NCBI GenBank assembly: GCA_902624185.1
Contig: CACNWU010000002.1
Coordinates: 54,962-118,961, forward strand
From: an uncultured Pelagibacteraceae bacterium
GTDB lineage: Bacteria > Pseudomonadota > Alphaproteobacteria > Pelagibacterales > Pelagibacteraceae
Reading direction: 5' to 3'
DNA: 64,000 bases
Position 1 is the stretch's first letter. The number at the start of each line of letters is the position of its first letter. The translations under genes and the position numbers were made by a program. Of the stretch, positions 54,276 through 64,000 are shown piece after piece. Under the pieces are notes generated by a model. It was not told the origin of the DNA. It saw only the letters and a program-made list of their open reading frames with translations, and searched no databases.

Positions 54276-56987
54276 TCAATGCCTTGCACATTTATTTTTA
54301 TTAATTTTCCAACATACAGGACATTTTTCCCCTAAAGCCTTTTTTGTGGAAACTTTTATTTCATCATTAGAACTTTTTTTTACTTTAGCTTCTGATGTTA
54401 TGCATAATTCAGCAAAATCAATATCTTTATAAAAGTCAAAAATTTTTTCATTTAATTCAATTTCTAAAGATGCCTCTAAACTAGATCCTATTTCTTTATT
54501 AGACCTTTTTTCTTCTATACTGATATTACAAATATCCCTTATTTTAATTAATTCTTTCCATTTTTTCTCAACTTCGAGGTTTTCAATTTTTTTTGGTAAA
54601 TTTAGAAAATTTTCTAAATGAATACTTTTTTTATTTTTGGATACAAGTTGATAAATTTCTTCTGTGGTAAAAGCTAGTATTGGCGCAAACCATTTCAATA
54701 GGATGTTTAATATTACATTTAATAATATTAAAGTTGATTTTCTTTTTTCTGAATTTTTTTGATCACAGTACAAAGTATCTTTTCTTATATCAAAGTAGAA
54801 TGCTGATAAGTCAACTGTACAGAAATTTAACAACTCTTTATACAAATTATGGAAATCATAATTTTTAAAATATTTTTCAAAATTTAAATTTAAAGTATAA
54901 ATTTTATGAAGCATAAATTGCTCTAGTTCTGGTAAATTTTTTAGATTTATTTTTTCTAAATCGATTTCTTCAAAATTGTCATTTAAGTTTCCAAGTAAAT
55001 ATCTAAAAGTATTCCTTATTTTTCTATATGATTCGGAATGTTGATCTAGTATTGAATAGTCTATTCTTAAATCCTCTGCATAATTTGATGAAGCTACCCA
55101 AATTCTAAGTATATCAGCTCCATATTTTTTTAAAATATCTTCTGGAGCAATTACATTTCCTAGTGACTTTGACATTTTTAAACCTTTTCCATCAACAACA
55201 AATCCATGAGAAAGGATTGACTCAAAAGGTGCTCTTCCTCTAGTGCCACATGATTCTAATAAAGAGGAATGAAACCAGCCTCGATGTTGATCTGAACCTT
55301 CCAGATACATTGATGCTGGCCATTTCAAATCCTTTCTTTTTTCTAAAACAAATGAGTGAGTAGAACCACTATCGAACCATACCTCGACAATATCGCTCAA
55401 TTTTTCAAATTCGTCTGCATTATATTTTTCACCTAAAAATCTTTGCGGATTATCTGAAAACCAACAATCAGACCCCTCCTTTTCATAAATTTTTGCAATA
55501 TTTTCGAAAACTTCATCATCTACTAAAATTTCTTTATTTTTTTTACTTACAAAGATTGGTAAAGGAACTCCCCATACTCTTTGCCTTGATACACACCAAT
55601 CGGGTCTTGTTTCGATCATAGATTTCAATCTTTCTTTTCCTTTGCTAGGATAAAAAGTTGTCTCGTCAATTGCCTTGAGAGCTTTATCTCTTAATTTATG
55701 ACTCTCCATAGAAATAAACCACTGTGGTGTTGCCCTATGGACTAATGGAGCTTTTGATCTCCATGAATGTGGATACGAATGAGTTAATTTTCCGTTCGAC
55801 AAAAGTTTTTTTTGTTCTTTAAGTCTTTCTATAACAATTGGATTTGCTTTAAAAATATGAATTCCCTCAAATAGTAAAATATTTTTTGTATATTTTCCAT
55901 CATCGTCAACTGACTCAATTGCTTTCATTCCATTCTTTAAGCAAAGATTAAAATCATCTGGTCCATGACTTGGTGCACAATGAACTATTCCTGTACCCTG
56001 TTCAGTAGTTACAAATCTTGCTTCCAAAAGAGGAACATCATAAGTGAATCCCAGTTCTGAAAAAGGGTGATGACATATAGTTTGTTTTAACTCTTTTCCC
56101 TTAATGTTTTTAATTATTTTGAACTCTTTGATTTGACAATCTTTAATAGTAGAATCTAAAAGTTTTTCTGCTACTAAAATTTTTTTATCTTTAAAATCTC
56201 CATCATCATTTAATTTAACTATTAAATAATCCAAACTCTCATTGTAAGCTAAAGCTCTATTAGCTGGTATGGTCCACGGAGTTGTCGTCCAAATAATAAC
56301 ATCAGCTCCATCAAGTTCTTTAATATCTGTTTTCTTAACAGTAAATGCTGTGTAGATAGTATCAGAAGTATGATCTTGATATTCAACTTCAGCGTCTGCA
56401 AGAGCAGTTTTTTCTACAGTTGACCATAAAACTGGTTTAAAACCTCTATATAAACTTCCCTCTTTTAGAAATTTTCCAAGTTCTCTGACAATTTGAGCTT
56501 CCGCATCATAACTCATTGTAGAATAATAATTTTCCCAGTCTCCAACAACTCCAAGTCTTCTAAATTGTTTCTTATGTACCTCAATCCACTTTTCAGCAAA
56601 AACTCTACATTCTTTTCTAAACTCAACTATAGGAACTTCATTCTTATTTTTTTTACTTTTTTTATATTGCTCCTCTATCTTCCATTCGATTGGCAAACCA
56701 TGACAATCCCATCCAGGGACATAAACAGAATCTTTCCCGTTCATTTGATGAAATTTTACAATTATGTCTTTGAGAATTTTATTTAAAGCTGTCCCCATAT
56801 GAATATTGCCATTTGCATATGGAGGTCCATCGTGAAGAATAAATTTTTCTTTGCCTTTTCTTGATTTTCTTAGTTGCTCATAAAGATCAATCTTTTCCCA
56901 AAGCTCCAAAATTTTAGGTTCTTTAGAAGGCAGATTTGCTTTCATAGAAAATGCAGTTTTGGGAAGATTTAATTGCTCTTTACTCAT
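54276..56987 (-). CDS. ileS: Isoleucyl-tRNA synthetase
   Basis: 903-aa class I synthetase: HIGH-type GPPYANGNIHMGTALN, CP1 editing domain with TTPWTIPANRAL and GTGIVHCAPSHGPDD, KMSKS in GLKMSKSLGN, and an anticodon-binding helical region. The C-terminus ends CPVCWKINKNKCARH, a short zinc-knuckle-like remnant of the longer cysteine-rich tail seen in E. coli IleS. The gene overlaps ribF by 4 nt. Confidence 0.97.
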   Translation of the reverse strand: MSKEQLNLPKTAFSMKANLPSKEPKILELWEKIDLYEQLRKSRKGKEKFILHDGPPYANGNIHMGTALNKILKDIIVKFHQMNGKDSVYVPGWDCHGLPIEWKIEEQYKKSKKNKNEVPIVEFRKECRVFAEKWIEVHKKQFRRLGVVGDWENYYSTMSYDAEAQIVRELGKFLKEGSLYRGFKPVLWSTVEKTALADAEVEYQDHTSDTIYTAFTVKKTDIKELDGADVIIWTTTPWTIPANRALAYNESLDYLIVKLNDDGDFKDKKILVAEKLLDSTIKDCQIKEFKIIKNIKGKELKQTICHHPFSELGFTYDVPLLEARFVTTEQGTGIVHCAPSHGPDDFNLCLKNGMKAIESVDDDGKYTKNILLFEGIHIFKANPIVIERLKEQKKLLSNGKLTHSYPHSWRSKAPLVHRATPQWFISMESHKLRDKALKAIDETTFYPSKGKERLKSMIETRPDWCVSRQRVWGVPLPIFVSKKNKEILVDDEVFENIAKIYEKEGSDCWFSDNPQRFLGEKYNADEFEKLSDIVEVWFDSGSTHSFVLEKRKDLKWPASMYLEGSDQHRGWFHSSLLESCGTRGRAPFESILSHGFVVDGKGLKMSKSLGNVIAPEDILKKYGADILRIWVASSNYAEDLRIDYSILDQHSESYRKIRNTFRYLLGNLNDNFEEIDLEKINLKNLPELEQFMLHKIYTLNLNFEKYFKNYDFHNLYKELLNFCTVDLSAFYFDIRKDTLYCDQKNSEKRKSTLILLNVILNILLKWFAPILAFTTEEIYQLVSKNKKSIHLENFLNLPKKIENLEVEKKWKELIKIRDICNISIEEKRSNKEIGSSLEASLEIELNEKIFDFYKDIDFAELCITSEAKVKKSSNDEIKVSTKKALGEKCPVCWKINKNKCARH

Positions 56988-57916
56988 TTTGTTTTTTTTG
57001 CCACTAGAAGATCTCTTTTAATTTGTTTTTTAAGTTGACTTACATTTTTGAACTTTTTCTCTTTTCTTATAAATTTTAAAAACTCAACTGTTAAATACTT
57101 ATTATATAAATTTCCAGAAAAATTAAATAGATGAACTTCCAATAGTATTTTTTTGCCATTAAAAGTTGGTCTATATCCTAAATTCGCAATACCTTTAACA
57201 TATTTTGTATCTCTTTGAATTTTTACTTTAACAGCATAAACACCAGGACAGCCTAAAACATAATCCTTAATATCAATATTAGCAGTAGGGAAACCAATTT
57301 TTTTTCCAATTTGTCTTCCCTTTTTAACAATCCCCTCTACAGTCCAACTTCTATCTAAAAGTTTATTTGCTGCAACTAAATTGCCTTTTTGTAAAAAATT
57401 TCTAATTAAAGTAGATGAAATAACCTTTTTTTTTATTTGTAAAGGTTTTGGCTTAACAATTTTATAATTGAATGAATTCTCATATTCTATTAATTGTCCT
57501 ACATCTCCTTCTCTTTTATTTCCAAATCTAAAATTATTACTTACAAAAATAAATTTAGCATTCATTTTTTTTGCTAATATCTTTTTTATAAAGTCAATGG
57601 ATTTTGTTTTAGAAAATTTTTTATCAAATTTTTTTATAATTACGAAATCAACATTATATTTATTTAAAAGATCTATTTTTTGTTTCTTGTTGGATAACCT
57701 AAAATTTTTAATATTCTTATTAAAAAACATTTTTGGCATTGGTTCAAAAGTTAAGACCCCAACTTTTAAAGAGTATTTTTTTTTATAATTTTTTGCTAAA
57801 GCAAATAATTTCTGATGGCCTAAATGAAGTCCATCAAAATTACCAATCAGAATAATTGAGCCTTTATGCTGAGGTTTAATATTGAAATTTGTGTAAAGAT
57901 GAGTTGATTTTACCAT
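56984..57916 (-). CDS. ribF: Bifunctional riboflavin kinase / FAD synthetase
   Basis: Makes FMN then FAD. The 310-aa protein has an N-terminal nucleotidyltransferase domain (ILIGNFDGLHLGHQKLF, ISSTLIRNFLQKGN) and a C-terminal riboflavin-kinase domain (~180-305) with QIGKKIGFPTANIDI and the barrel residues GIANLGYRPTF. Typical bacterial RibF. The 3' end overlaps ileS by 4 nt and the 5' end overlaps the HAD gene by 7 nt. Confidence 0.95.
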   Translation of the reverse strand: MVKSTHLYTNFNIKPQHKGSIILIGNFDGLHLGHQKLFALAKNYKKKYSLKVGVLTFEPMPKMFFNKNIKNFRLSNKKQKIDLLNKYNVDFVIIKKFDKKFSKTKSIDFIKKILAKKMNAKFIFVSNNFRFGNKREGDVGQLIEYENSFNYKIVKPKPLQIKKKVISSTLIRNFLQKGNLVAANKLLDRSWTVEGIVKKGRQIGKKIGFPTANIDIKDYVLGCPGVYAVKVKIQRDTKYVKGIANLGYRPTFNGKKILLEVHLFNFSGNLYNKYLTVEFLKFIRKEKKFKNVSQLKKQIKRDLLVAKKTK

Positions 57917-58728
57917 TTTAATTCTGATTGCATATAATTGCAGATTGCTTCATAAGATTTTGAAATATTTTCTATGCCTTTTTCTTTAATTTCGTTTTTG
58001 TGAATTCCATTTGAGATAAGTAAAGAGTCAAAGTTTAAAAGGTTTGCCCCCTTTATGTCTGTATTTAAGTTATCTCCAATTGATAATATTTTTTTATTCT
58101 TATTATCAAATGATTGGTTATAAACTTCTGGATAAGGTTTACCAAAATATATGACTTCTCCCCCCATTTTTTCAAAAACCATTGCAACGGAACCTGCACA
58201 TAATTCCCTTTGATTACCCCTATCCACGATTAAATCTGGATTAGTGCAAATCATTCTTTTTTGAATATTTTCTTCGAATAAATTTTTGTAATAATTAAGA
58301 TCTTTATCATGATCATCAAATAATCCAGTGCACAATATATATTCACTGTTTTCTATCTTTTCTGTTTTCATTTTTTTAAAATCTTTAAACAAATCAAAGT
58401 CCCTAGGAGGGCCAACATGAAAAAAAAGTTTGTTAAATAAATTTTTTTTCAAATAATTTAAGGCTGCTTCTCCTGAGGTAAAAACGTGATCTCTAATTTC
58501 TTTTTCCATACCCAGTTTCTCCAAGAAAGACTTTACTGCACTATTTGGTCTAGGTGCATTAGTAAGAAGAATGTAATCTTTATTTTTTTTTTTTATCTCC
58601 TTTAAGGTCTTGATGGCCTCAATATGAAGTGAAACCCCATTATGGACCACTCCCCATAAATCAACATAAAATAATTGATAGTTGTCAGCAATTGAACTAA
58701 GTCCCTCTTTGTCTAAATTTTTAGTCAT
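57910..58728 (-). CDS. HAD-superfamily hydrolase, IIA type (TIGR01459-like)
   Basis: About 272 aa. Motif I FYVDLWGVVHNGV has Asp nucleophile; LLTNAPRPNSAV follows (motif II), and KPYPEVYNQSF (motif III Lys) and ILSIGDNLNTDIKGANLLNF (motif IV) complete the set. The NagD-like cap domain lies between. A sugar- or nucleotide-phosphatase is expected; no specific substrate is evident. The track begins at a TTG (58731); ATG at 58728 is chosen. Confidence 0.85.
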   Translation of the reverse strand: MTKNLDKEGLSSIADNYQLFYVDLWGVVHNGVSLHIEAIKTLKEIKKKNKDYILLTNAPRPNSAVKSFLEKLGMEKEIRDHVFTSGEAALNYLKKNLFNKLFFHVGPPRDFDLFKDFKKMKTEKIENSEYILCTGLFDDHDKDLNYYKNLFEENIQKRMICTNPDLIVDRGNQRELCAGSVAMVFEKMGGEVIYFGKPYPEVYNQSFDNKNKKILSIGDNLNTDIKGANLLNFDSLLISNGIHKNEIKEKGIENISKSYEAICNYMQSELKW

Positions 58729-58797
58729 CAAAAATATCTATAACCCATAAAACCCTTAATTTCCTATCTTTTTTAATGAACTTATTTCTAACTATAT

Positions 58798-58825
58798 CTT
58801 GAAATAGTACATCCAATCTCTATAT
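58798..58825 (+). promoter_or_regulatory. Predicted RpoH (sigma-32)-type promoter of groESL
   Basis: CTTGAAA (58798-58804) and TCTATAT (58819-58825) are 14 nt apart. This matches the alphaproteobacterial heat-shock consensus (CTTGAAA ... CYTATNT) except the first base of the -10. It lies ~50 nt upstream of the groES ATG, and no CIRCE inverted repeat is seen between the divergent HAD gene and groES. Predicted by motif only. Confidence 0.6.
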
Positions 58826-58851
58826 GAGTTCCATATTATATAGGAGAATTT

Positions 58852-59142
58852 ATGAAATTTAGACCATTACACGATCGAGTTTTAATCGAAGTTTTAGATA
58901 GTAACGAAAAGACAGCTGGTGGAATAATAATACCAGATACTGCACAAGAAAAACCCCAAGAAGGTAAAGTTGTTGCAATTGGTGGGGGTGCAAAAACTGA
59001 AGACGGAAAAACTATTCCAATGGATGTAAAAGTTGGTGACAAAGTTTTATTTGGTAAATGGTCTGGAACAGAAGTTAAAATTGATGGAAAAGAATATAGC
59101 ATAATGAAAGAGTCTGACATTATGGGTATTTCAAGTAAATAA
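58852..59142 (+). CDS. groES: Co-chaperonin GroES
   Basis: Lid of the GroEL chamber. The 96-aa protein has [33 protein letters not shown] (mobile loop) and [21 protein letters not shown]. Normal length. A Shine-Dalgarno AGGAG is 5 nt from the ATG. 24 nt separate it from groEL. Confidence 0.97.
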   Translation: MKFRPLHDRVLIEVLDSNEKTAGGIIIPDTAQEKPQEGKVVAIGGGAKTEDGKTIPMDVKVGDKVLFGKWSGTEVKIDGKEYSIMKESDIMGISSK

Positions 59143-60828
<1,686 letters not shown>

Positions 60829-60854
60829 AGCCCCCAAACAAAAATTTAAAATTT

Positions 60855-60884
60855 AAAGGCCATCTTTTGATGGCCTTTTTTTTT
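60855..60884 (+). terminator. Rho-independent terminator of groESL
   Basis: Perfect 10-bp stem AAAGGCCATC/GATGGCCTTT with a TTTT loop, followed by six more T residues. It begins ~27 nt after the groEL stop. It is the only clear intrinsic terminator I find in the window. Confidence 0.93.
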
Positions 60885-60904
60885 GGATCAATTAAAATAG
60901 AATT

Positions 60905-61021
60905 ATGTCAAAAAGATACAGTGGTAAATCTTTTAAAGATTCGAGCTTAAATAAGAAACCAAGACTAAGCTTTAAAGAAAAAAGAAGATTAAAAAGAGAA
61001 AAGACAAAAAAAACGAAATAA
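60905..61021 (+). CDS. Predicted small, very basic protein
   Basis: 38-codon ORF absent from the track: MSKRYSGKSFKDSSLNKK, then a helix-prone Lys/Arg stretch LSFKEKRRLKREKTKK. It lies in the 280-nt region between groEL and typA, beyond the terminator. The composition is unlike random AT-rich sequence: it has ~18 Lys/Arg and a clean ATG-to-TAA frame. A ribosome- or nucleic-acid-associated role is conceivable, but no family is recognised. Confidence 0.5.
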   Translation: MSKRYSGKSFKDSSLNKKPRLSFKEKRRLKREKTKKTK

Positions 61022-61107
61022 CACCATATTTATTACCAAATATTATTGTTTAAGTAGATTTTTAAGAGTTTTCAAAAAAAGAAATTAATGTATAAGAGCC
61101 AGAATTT

Positions 61108-62934
61108 ATGAGTAAAAATATTAGAAACATCACCATTATTGCACACGTTGACCACGGTAAAACTACATTAATCGATAACCTTATGAAACAAAGTGGTTCG
61201 TTTAGAGAAAATGAAGTTGTGGATGAAAGATTAATGGATTCTGGAGAATTAGAAAAAGAGAGAGGAATTACAATTTTAGCTAAACCTGCATCAATAAATT
61301 GGAAAGATTCTAGAATAAATATTATTGATACTCCAGGACACAGAGATTTTGCTGCAGAAGTTGAAAGAGTTTTAAGTATGGCTGATGGAGCTTTGCTATT
61401 AATTGATTCTGCTGAAGGTGTTATGCCTCAAACGAAATTTGTTTTATCTAAAGCTTTAAAACAAGGATTAAAACCAATCGTTGTTATAAATAAATTAGAT
61501 AAAACTGACCAAAGAGCAAACGAGGTTCTAGATGAAACGTTTGATTTATTTGTAAGTTTAGACGCGAATGAGGATCAGTTAGATTTCCCAGTTTTATATG
61601 CAAGTGGAAGATCTGGATGGGCAGATAAAGAAGTTGATGGACCTAGAGAAAATTTAAATCCTCTTTTAGATCAGATTATAGAACACGTTAGTCCAGCAGA
61701 CTTAGATAAATCAAAACCTTTTGCTATGCTATCTACGCTATTATATGCAGATAGTTTTTTAGGAAGAAGTTTGGTAGGAAGAATTGCACAAGGCACAGCT
61801 AAGGCAAATCAATCTATTAAAGCAATTAATTTAAAAGGTGAAAAAGTTGATGAAGGACGATTAACTAAAATTTTTAGATATGAAGGAACAAAAAAAGTTC
61901 CTATTGAAGTTGGTGAAGCAGGAGACATTGTTGTAGTCGCTGGTTTAGAAAAAGCAAATGTAGCAGACACAATTTGTGATCTTGAAGTTGAACACCCAAT
62001 AGAGGCAACTCCTATTGATCCACCAACCATGTCAATTACGATAACTGTTAATACATCCCCACTCGCAGGAACAGAGGGTAAAAAACTTACTAGTACCCAG
62101 ATCAGAGACAGACTGGTTCAAGAAGCACAAAATAACGTTGGAATTACATTTTCTGAAAATAAAGAAAATGATTCATTTGTAGTAAGTGGTCGGGGTGAAC
62201 TAATGTTAGAAATTTTACTCACTCAAATGAGAAGAGAAGGTTTTGAGATGACAGTGAGCCCTCCAAAAGTTTTATATAAAAAAGATGAAAATGGTAATAA
62301 ATTAGAACCAATTGAAGAAATTACTATGGATCTTGACGAAGAGCATTCATCAAAAATAATTGATTCAATGAACAAAAGAAAGGGTAAATTAATTGAATTA
62401 AAAGACACAGGTAAAAATAAAAAACGACTTATATTCCACGCGCCTACAAGAGGTTTAATGGGATACACAAGTAGATTCTTAACTCTTACTAAAGGAAACG
62501 GTGTGATAAACAGAATTTTTTATGCATATGGGCCATTTGAAGGAGATATGGAAGGAAGAAGAAATGGTGCATTAATTTCAATGGAGCAAGGTAAAGCCGT
62601 TGCATTTGCAATATTTAACCTGCAGGCAAGAGGTGAAATGTTTGTTACACACAATGATCCAGTATATCCAGGGATGATTGTTGGATTATCACCTAAACCA
62701 GGTGACATGATCATTAATGTAATGAAAGGTAAAAAATTAACAAATATGAGAACTCAAGGAACTGACGAAAACGTTGTGTTAACACCAGTTAGAAAAATGT
62801 CAATTGCAGAACAATTAAGTATGCTGAATACAGATGAGGCTTTAGAAATTACACCAGAGTCTTGTAGATTAAGAAAAGCTATTCTTGATCCTCACGAGAG
62901 AAAAAGAAGTGAAAAATCTGGCGCTGCAGCCTAA
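61108..62934 (+). CDS. typA: Ribosome-associated GTPase TypA/BipA
   Basis: 608-aa translational GTPase: G1 AHVDHGKTTLIDNLM, G2 ERGITILAKPAS, G3 DTPGHRDFAAEVERVL, G4 VINKLDKTDQRA, and the C-terminal BipA-specific VLTPVRKMSIAEQLSMLNTDEALEITP. Works on 70S ribosomes in stress and 50S assembly. Full length. Its stop shares bases with the convergent membrane protein gene (CTAA overlap). Confidence 0.97.
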   Translation: MSKNIRNITIIAHVDHGKTTLIDNLMKQSGSFRENEVVDERLMDSGELEKERGITILAKPASINWKDSRINIIDTPGHRDFAAEVERVLSMADGALLLIDSAEGVMPQTKFVLSKALKQGLKPIVVINKLDKTDQRANEVLDETFDLFVSLDANEDQLDFPVLYASGRSGWADKEVDGPRENLNPLLDQIIEHVSPADLDKSKPFAMLSTLLYADSFLGRSLVGRIAQGTAKANQSIKAINLKGEKVDEGRLTKIFRYEGTKKVPIEVGEAGDIVVVAGLEKANVADTICDLEVEHPIEATPIDPPTMSITITVNTSPLAGTEGKKLTSTQIRDRLVQEAQNNVGITFSENKENDSFVVSGRGELMLEILLTQMRREGFEMTVSPPKVLYKKDENGNKLEPIEEITMDLDEEHSSKIIDSMNKRKGKLIELKDTGKNKKRLIFHAPTRGLMGYTSRFLTLTKGNGVINRIFYAYGPFEGDMEGRRNGALISMEQGKAVAFAIFNLQARGEMFVTHNDPVYPGMIVGLSPKPGDMIINVMKGKKLTNMRTQGTDENVVLTPVRKMSIAEQLSMLNTDEALEITPESCRLRKAILDPHERKRSEKSGAAA

Positions 62935-63578
62935 TCAAACAGTTTATCAACTAAATATAAACCTAAGGCTACACAAGGACCTATTCCAAAGGCAAATAAT
63001 AAAGTTCCTATTCCAACTGTCCCTCCTAAATACCAGCCAATACTTACAACCGTAATTTCTAAAATTGCTCTAACCAAAGCTATAGGTAAATCTGTTTTTT
63101 TTTGTAAACCTACCATTAAACCATCTCTTGGGCCTGCTCCTAAATTAGAGACTAAATAAATACCACCCCCAATCCCAACTGTAATTACTGAAACTATCGC
63201 TAAGATTAATTGGTTAAAATAATTAGAAGGCGTTGGAATAAATTTTATACAAAGATCAATCATTAGCGCAATTATTAAAGCATTTAAAATAGTTGCCATA
63301 CCAAGTTTTTGATCAAGTGGTATCCACAAAATTAAAACGCATATACTTATAAAAAGTGTAATCATACCAATACTAAGATTTACATTAAGAGAAATACCTT
63401 GCGCTAAAACACTCCAAGGAGAAGCTCCTGTAAAAGAAACAATTAACAATCCTTCACCCAATCCAAACAACATTAAACCAAAACAACAAAAAAATAATGT
63501 CGAAAATTTTGGTTTAAAATTATATGTTTTTTCAGAGCTCCAGTTTACTTTTGGTATTTTCTTTATTTTTAAAAACAT
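62931..63578 (-). CDS. YczE/YitT-like integral membrane protein
   Basis: 215 aa with about five TM helices. GEGLLIVSFTGASPWSVLAQGIS and GGGIYLVSNLGAGPRDGLMVGL are the two matching repeat-like motifs of YczE-type proteins, which suggest an internal duplication. Function unknown; transport or membrane regulation has been proposed for relatives. It faces the truncated DUF6134-like gene across 53 nt. Confidence 0.8.
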   Translation of the reverse strand: MFLKIKKIPKVNWSSEKTYNFKPKFSTLFFCCFGLMLFGLGEGLLIVSFTGASPWSVLAQGISLNVNLSIGMITLFISICVLILWIPLDQKLGMATILNALIIALMIDLCIKFIPTPSNYFNQLILAIVSVITVGIGGGIYLVSNLGAGPRDGLMVGLQKKTDLPIALVRAILEITVVSIGWYLGGTVGIGTLLFAFGIGPCVALGLYLVDKLFD

Positions 63579-63631
63579 TTTTTTGATAAACTACTTCTAT
63601 TATAGGAAAAGTCTATTAATGTAATCATTAA

Positions 63632-64000
63632 ATGAAAAAAATTTTAGTCTTAATTTTTGTATTATTTTGTTCAAATGTTATTGCGCATATGGATCATTAT
63701 AAAAAGTTAAATAAAATTGAGATGGATATTTTTAGAAATGGAGAATTAATAGGATACAACTATTATTTTTTTAAAAGAAACGGTGATGAAACGATAATTA
63801 CTAATCAAATAAAGTTTTCTGTAAAACTTTTAGGAGCTTCTATTTTTCAAGTGGAAGGATATGGAGAGGAAAAATATTTGAAAGATCAGTTAATTTCTTA
63901 TGCTTCTAAAACTTTACAGAATGATAAAGAAAAATTTGTCAATTTAGTTTTTAATGAAGATAAAAATAAATTTATTATAAAAGGTTCTTCCTTTTCAGGA
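63632..64000 (+). CDS. DUF6134-like secreted protein (3' truncated by window)
   Basis: The frame is open to the end of the window, so the track omits it. It starts ATG at 63632. A signal peptide MKKILVLIFVLFCSNVIA is followed by a beta-rich sequence with FRNGELIGYNYYFFKRNGDETII and GASIFQVEGYGEEKYLKDQLISY. This pattern resembles DUF6134 proteins (a YfbU-unrelated, periplasmic beta-sheet family). 123 codons are visible. Function unknown. Confidence 0.65.
   Translation, partial: MKKILVLIFVLFCSNVIAHMDHYKKLNKIEMDIFRNGELIGYNYYFFKRNGDETIITNQIKFSVKLLGASIFQVEGYGEEKYLKDQLISYASKTLQNDKEKFVNLVFNEDKNKFIIKGSSFSG

Noticed and set aside
58732-58851. CIRCE operator upstream of groES
   Set aside because: No TTAGCACTC-N9-GAGTGCTAA-type repeat is present; only a sigma-32-like motif is supported.

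Overview
The window is chromosomal DNA of a streamlined marine alphaproteobacterium, most likely SAR11 (Candidatus Pelagibacter / Pelagibacterales). The sequence shows a very AT-rich composition, Lys/Ile/Asn-rich proteins, almost no intergenic space, many 1-4 nt gene overlaps, few Shine-Dalgarno motifs and a CcrM methylase. It also carries an alphaproteobacterial bc1/aa3 respiratory chain, a separate F0 ATP synthase cluster with b and b' subunits, and a crtIBY-blh retinal cluster. I see no insertion sequences, prophage, CRISPR arrays or plasmid genes, and no gene-free stretch over 300 bases. The species call is an inference from gene content.

Layout. 1-1588: end of an OmpR-type response regulator and its histidine kinase. 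1566-4432: UbiK-like factor (minus), lgt, midA-like methyltransferase, pgeF. 4442-7828: prs, rplY, pth, ychF. 7805-10362 (minus): petABC, the cytochrome bc1 complex. 10452-12232: trmL, hemF, greA. 12229-16144 (minus): tRNA-Gln plus cca, and ispE downstream of a TPR protein. 16156-18624: uracil-DNA glycosylase-like, rnhB, ccrM. 18621-20746 (minus): mutY and an FAD monooxygenase.

20747-33238 is a 12.5 kb co-directional run: dciA, dsbA-like, a short smc, atpI-B-E-F'-F, crtI-B-Y-blh, ispH, thrB, rnhA. It places the F0 proton channel directly upstream of the genes that make retinal, the chromophore of proteorhodopsin. No rhodopsin gene lies in the window. 33249-41365 (minus) reads rsmE, ctaC, ctaD, ctaB, a 41-codon membrane ORF absent from the ORF track, ctaG, ctaE, surf1, thrC, peroxiredoxin; it encodes the terminal oxidase and its assembly factors.

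41383-44163: HAD dehalogenase, a 62-aa CxxC protein, pirin, quinone oxidoreductase; then a DUF2721 gene (minus). 44616-50260: ubiA, msbA-like transporter, waaA, lpxK, lpxL-like (ubiquinone and lipid A). 50262-52294: DUF2093 (minus), purD, rsmD. 52291-58728 (minus): HAD phosphatase, ribF, ileS, lspA, a small lipoprotein, pgi. 58852-60828: groES-groEL with a sigma-32-like promoter and the one clear intrinsic terminator. Then a 38-aa basic ORF, typA, a YczE-like membrane protein (minus), and the start of a DUF6134-like secreted protein cut by the window end.

Points most worth checking: an SMC of only 798 aa with no visible hinge; the retinal cluster behind F0; two GANTC sites inside the predicted ccrM promoter; tRNA-Gln ending 3 nt before the cca start codon; convergent pairs that share stop-codon bases; and the two small ORFs absent from the track.
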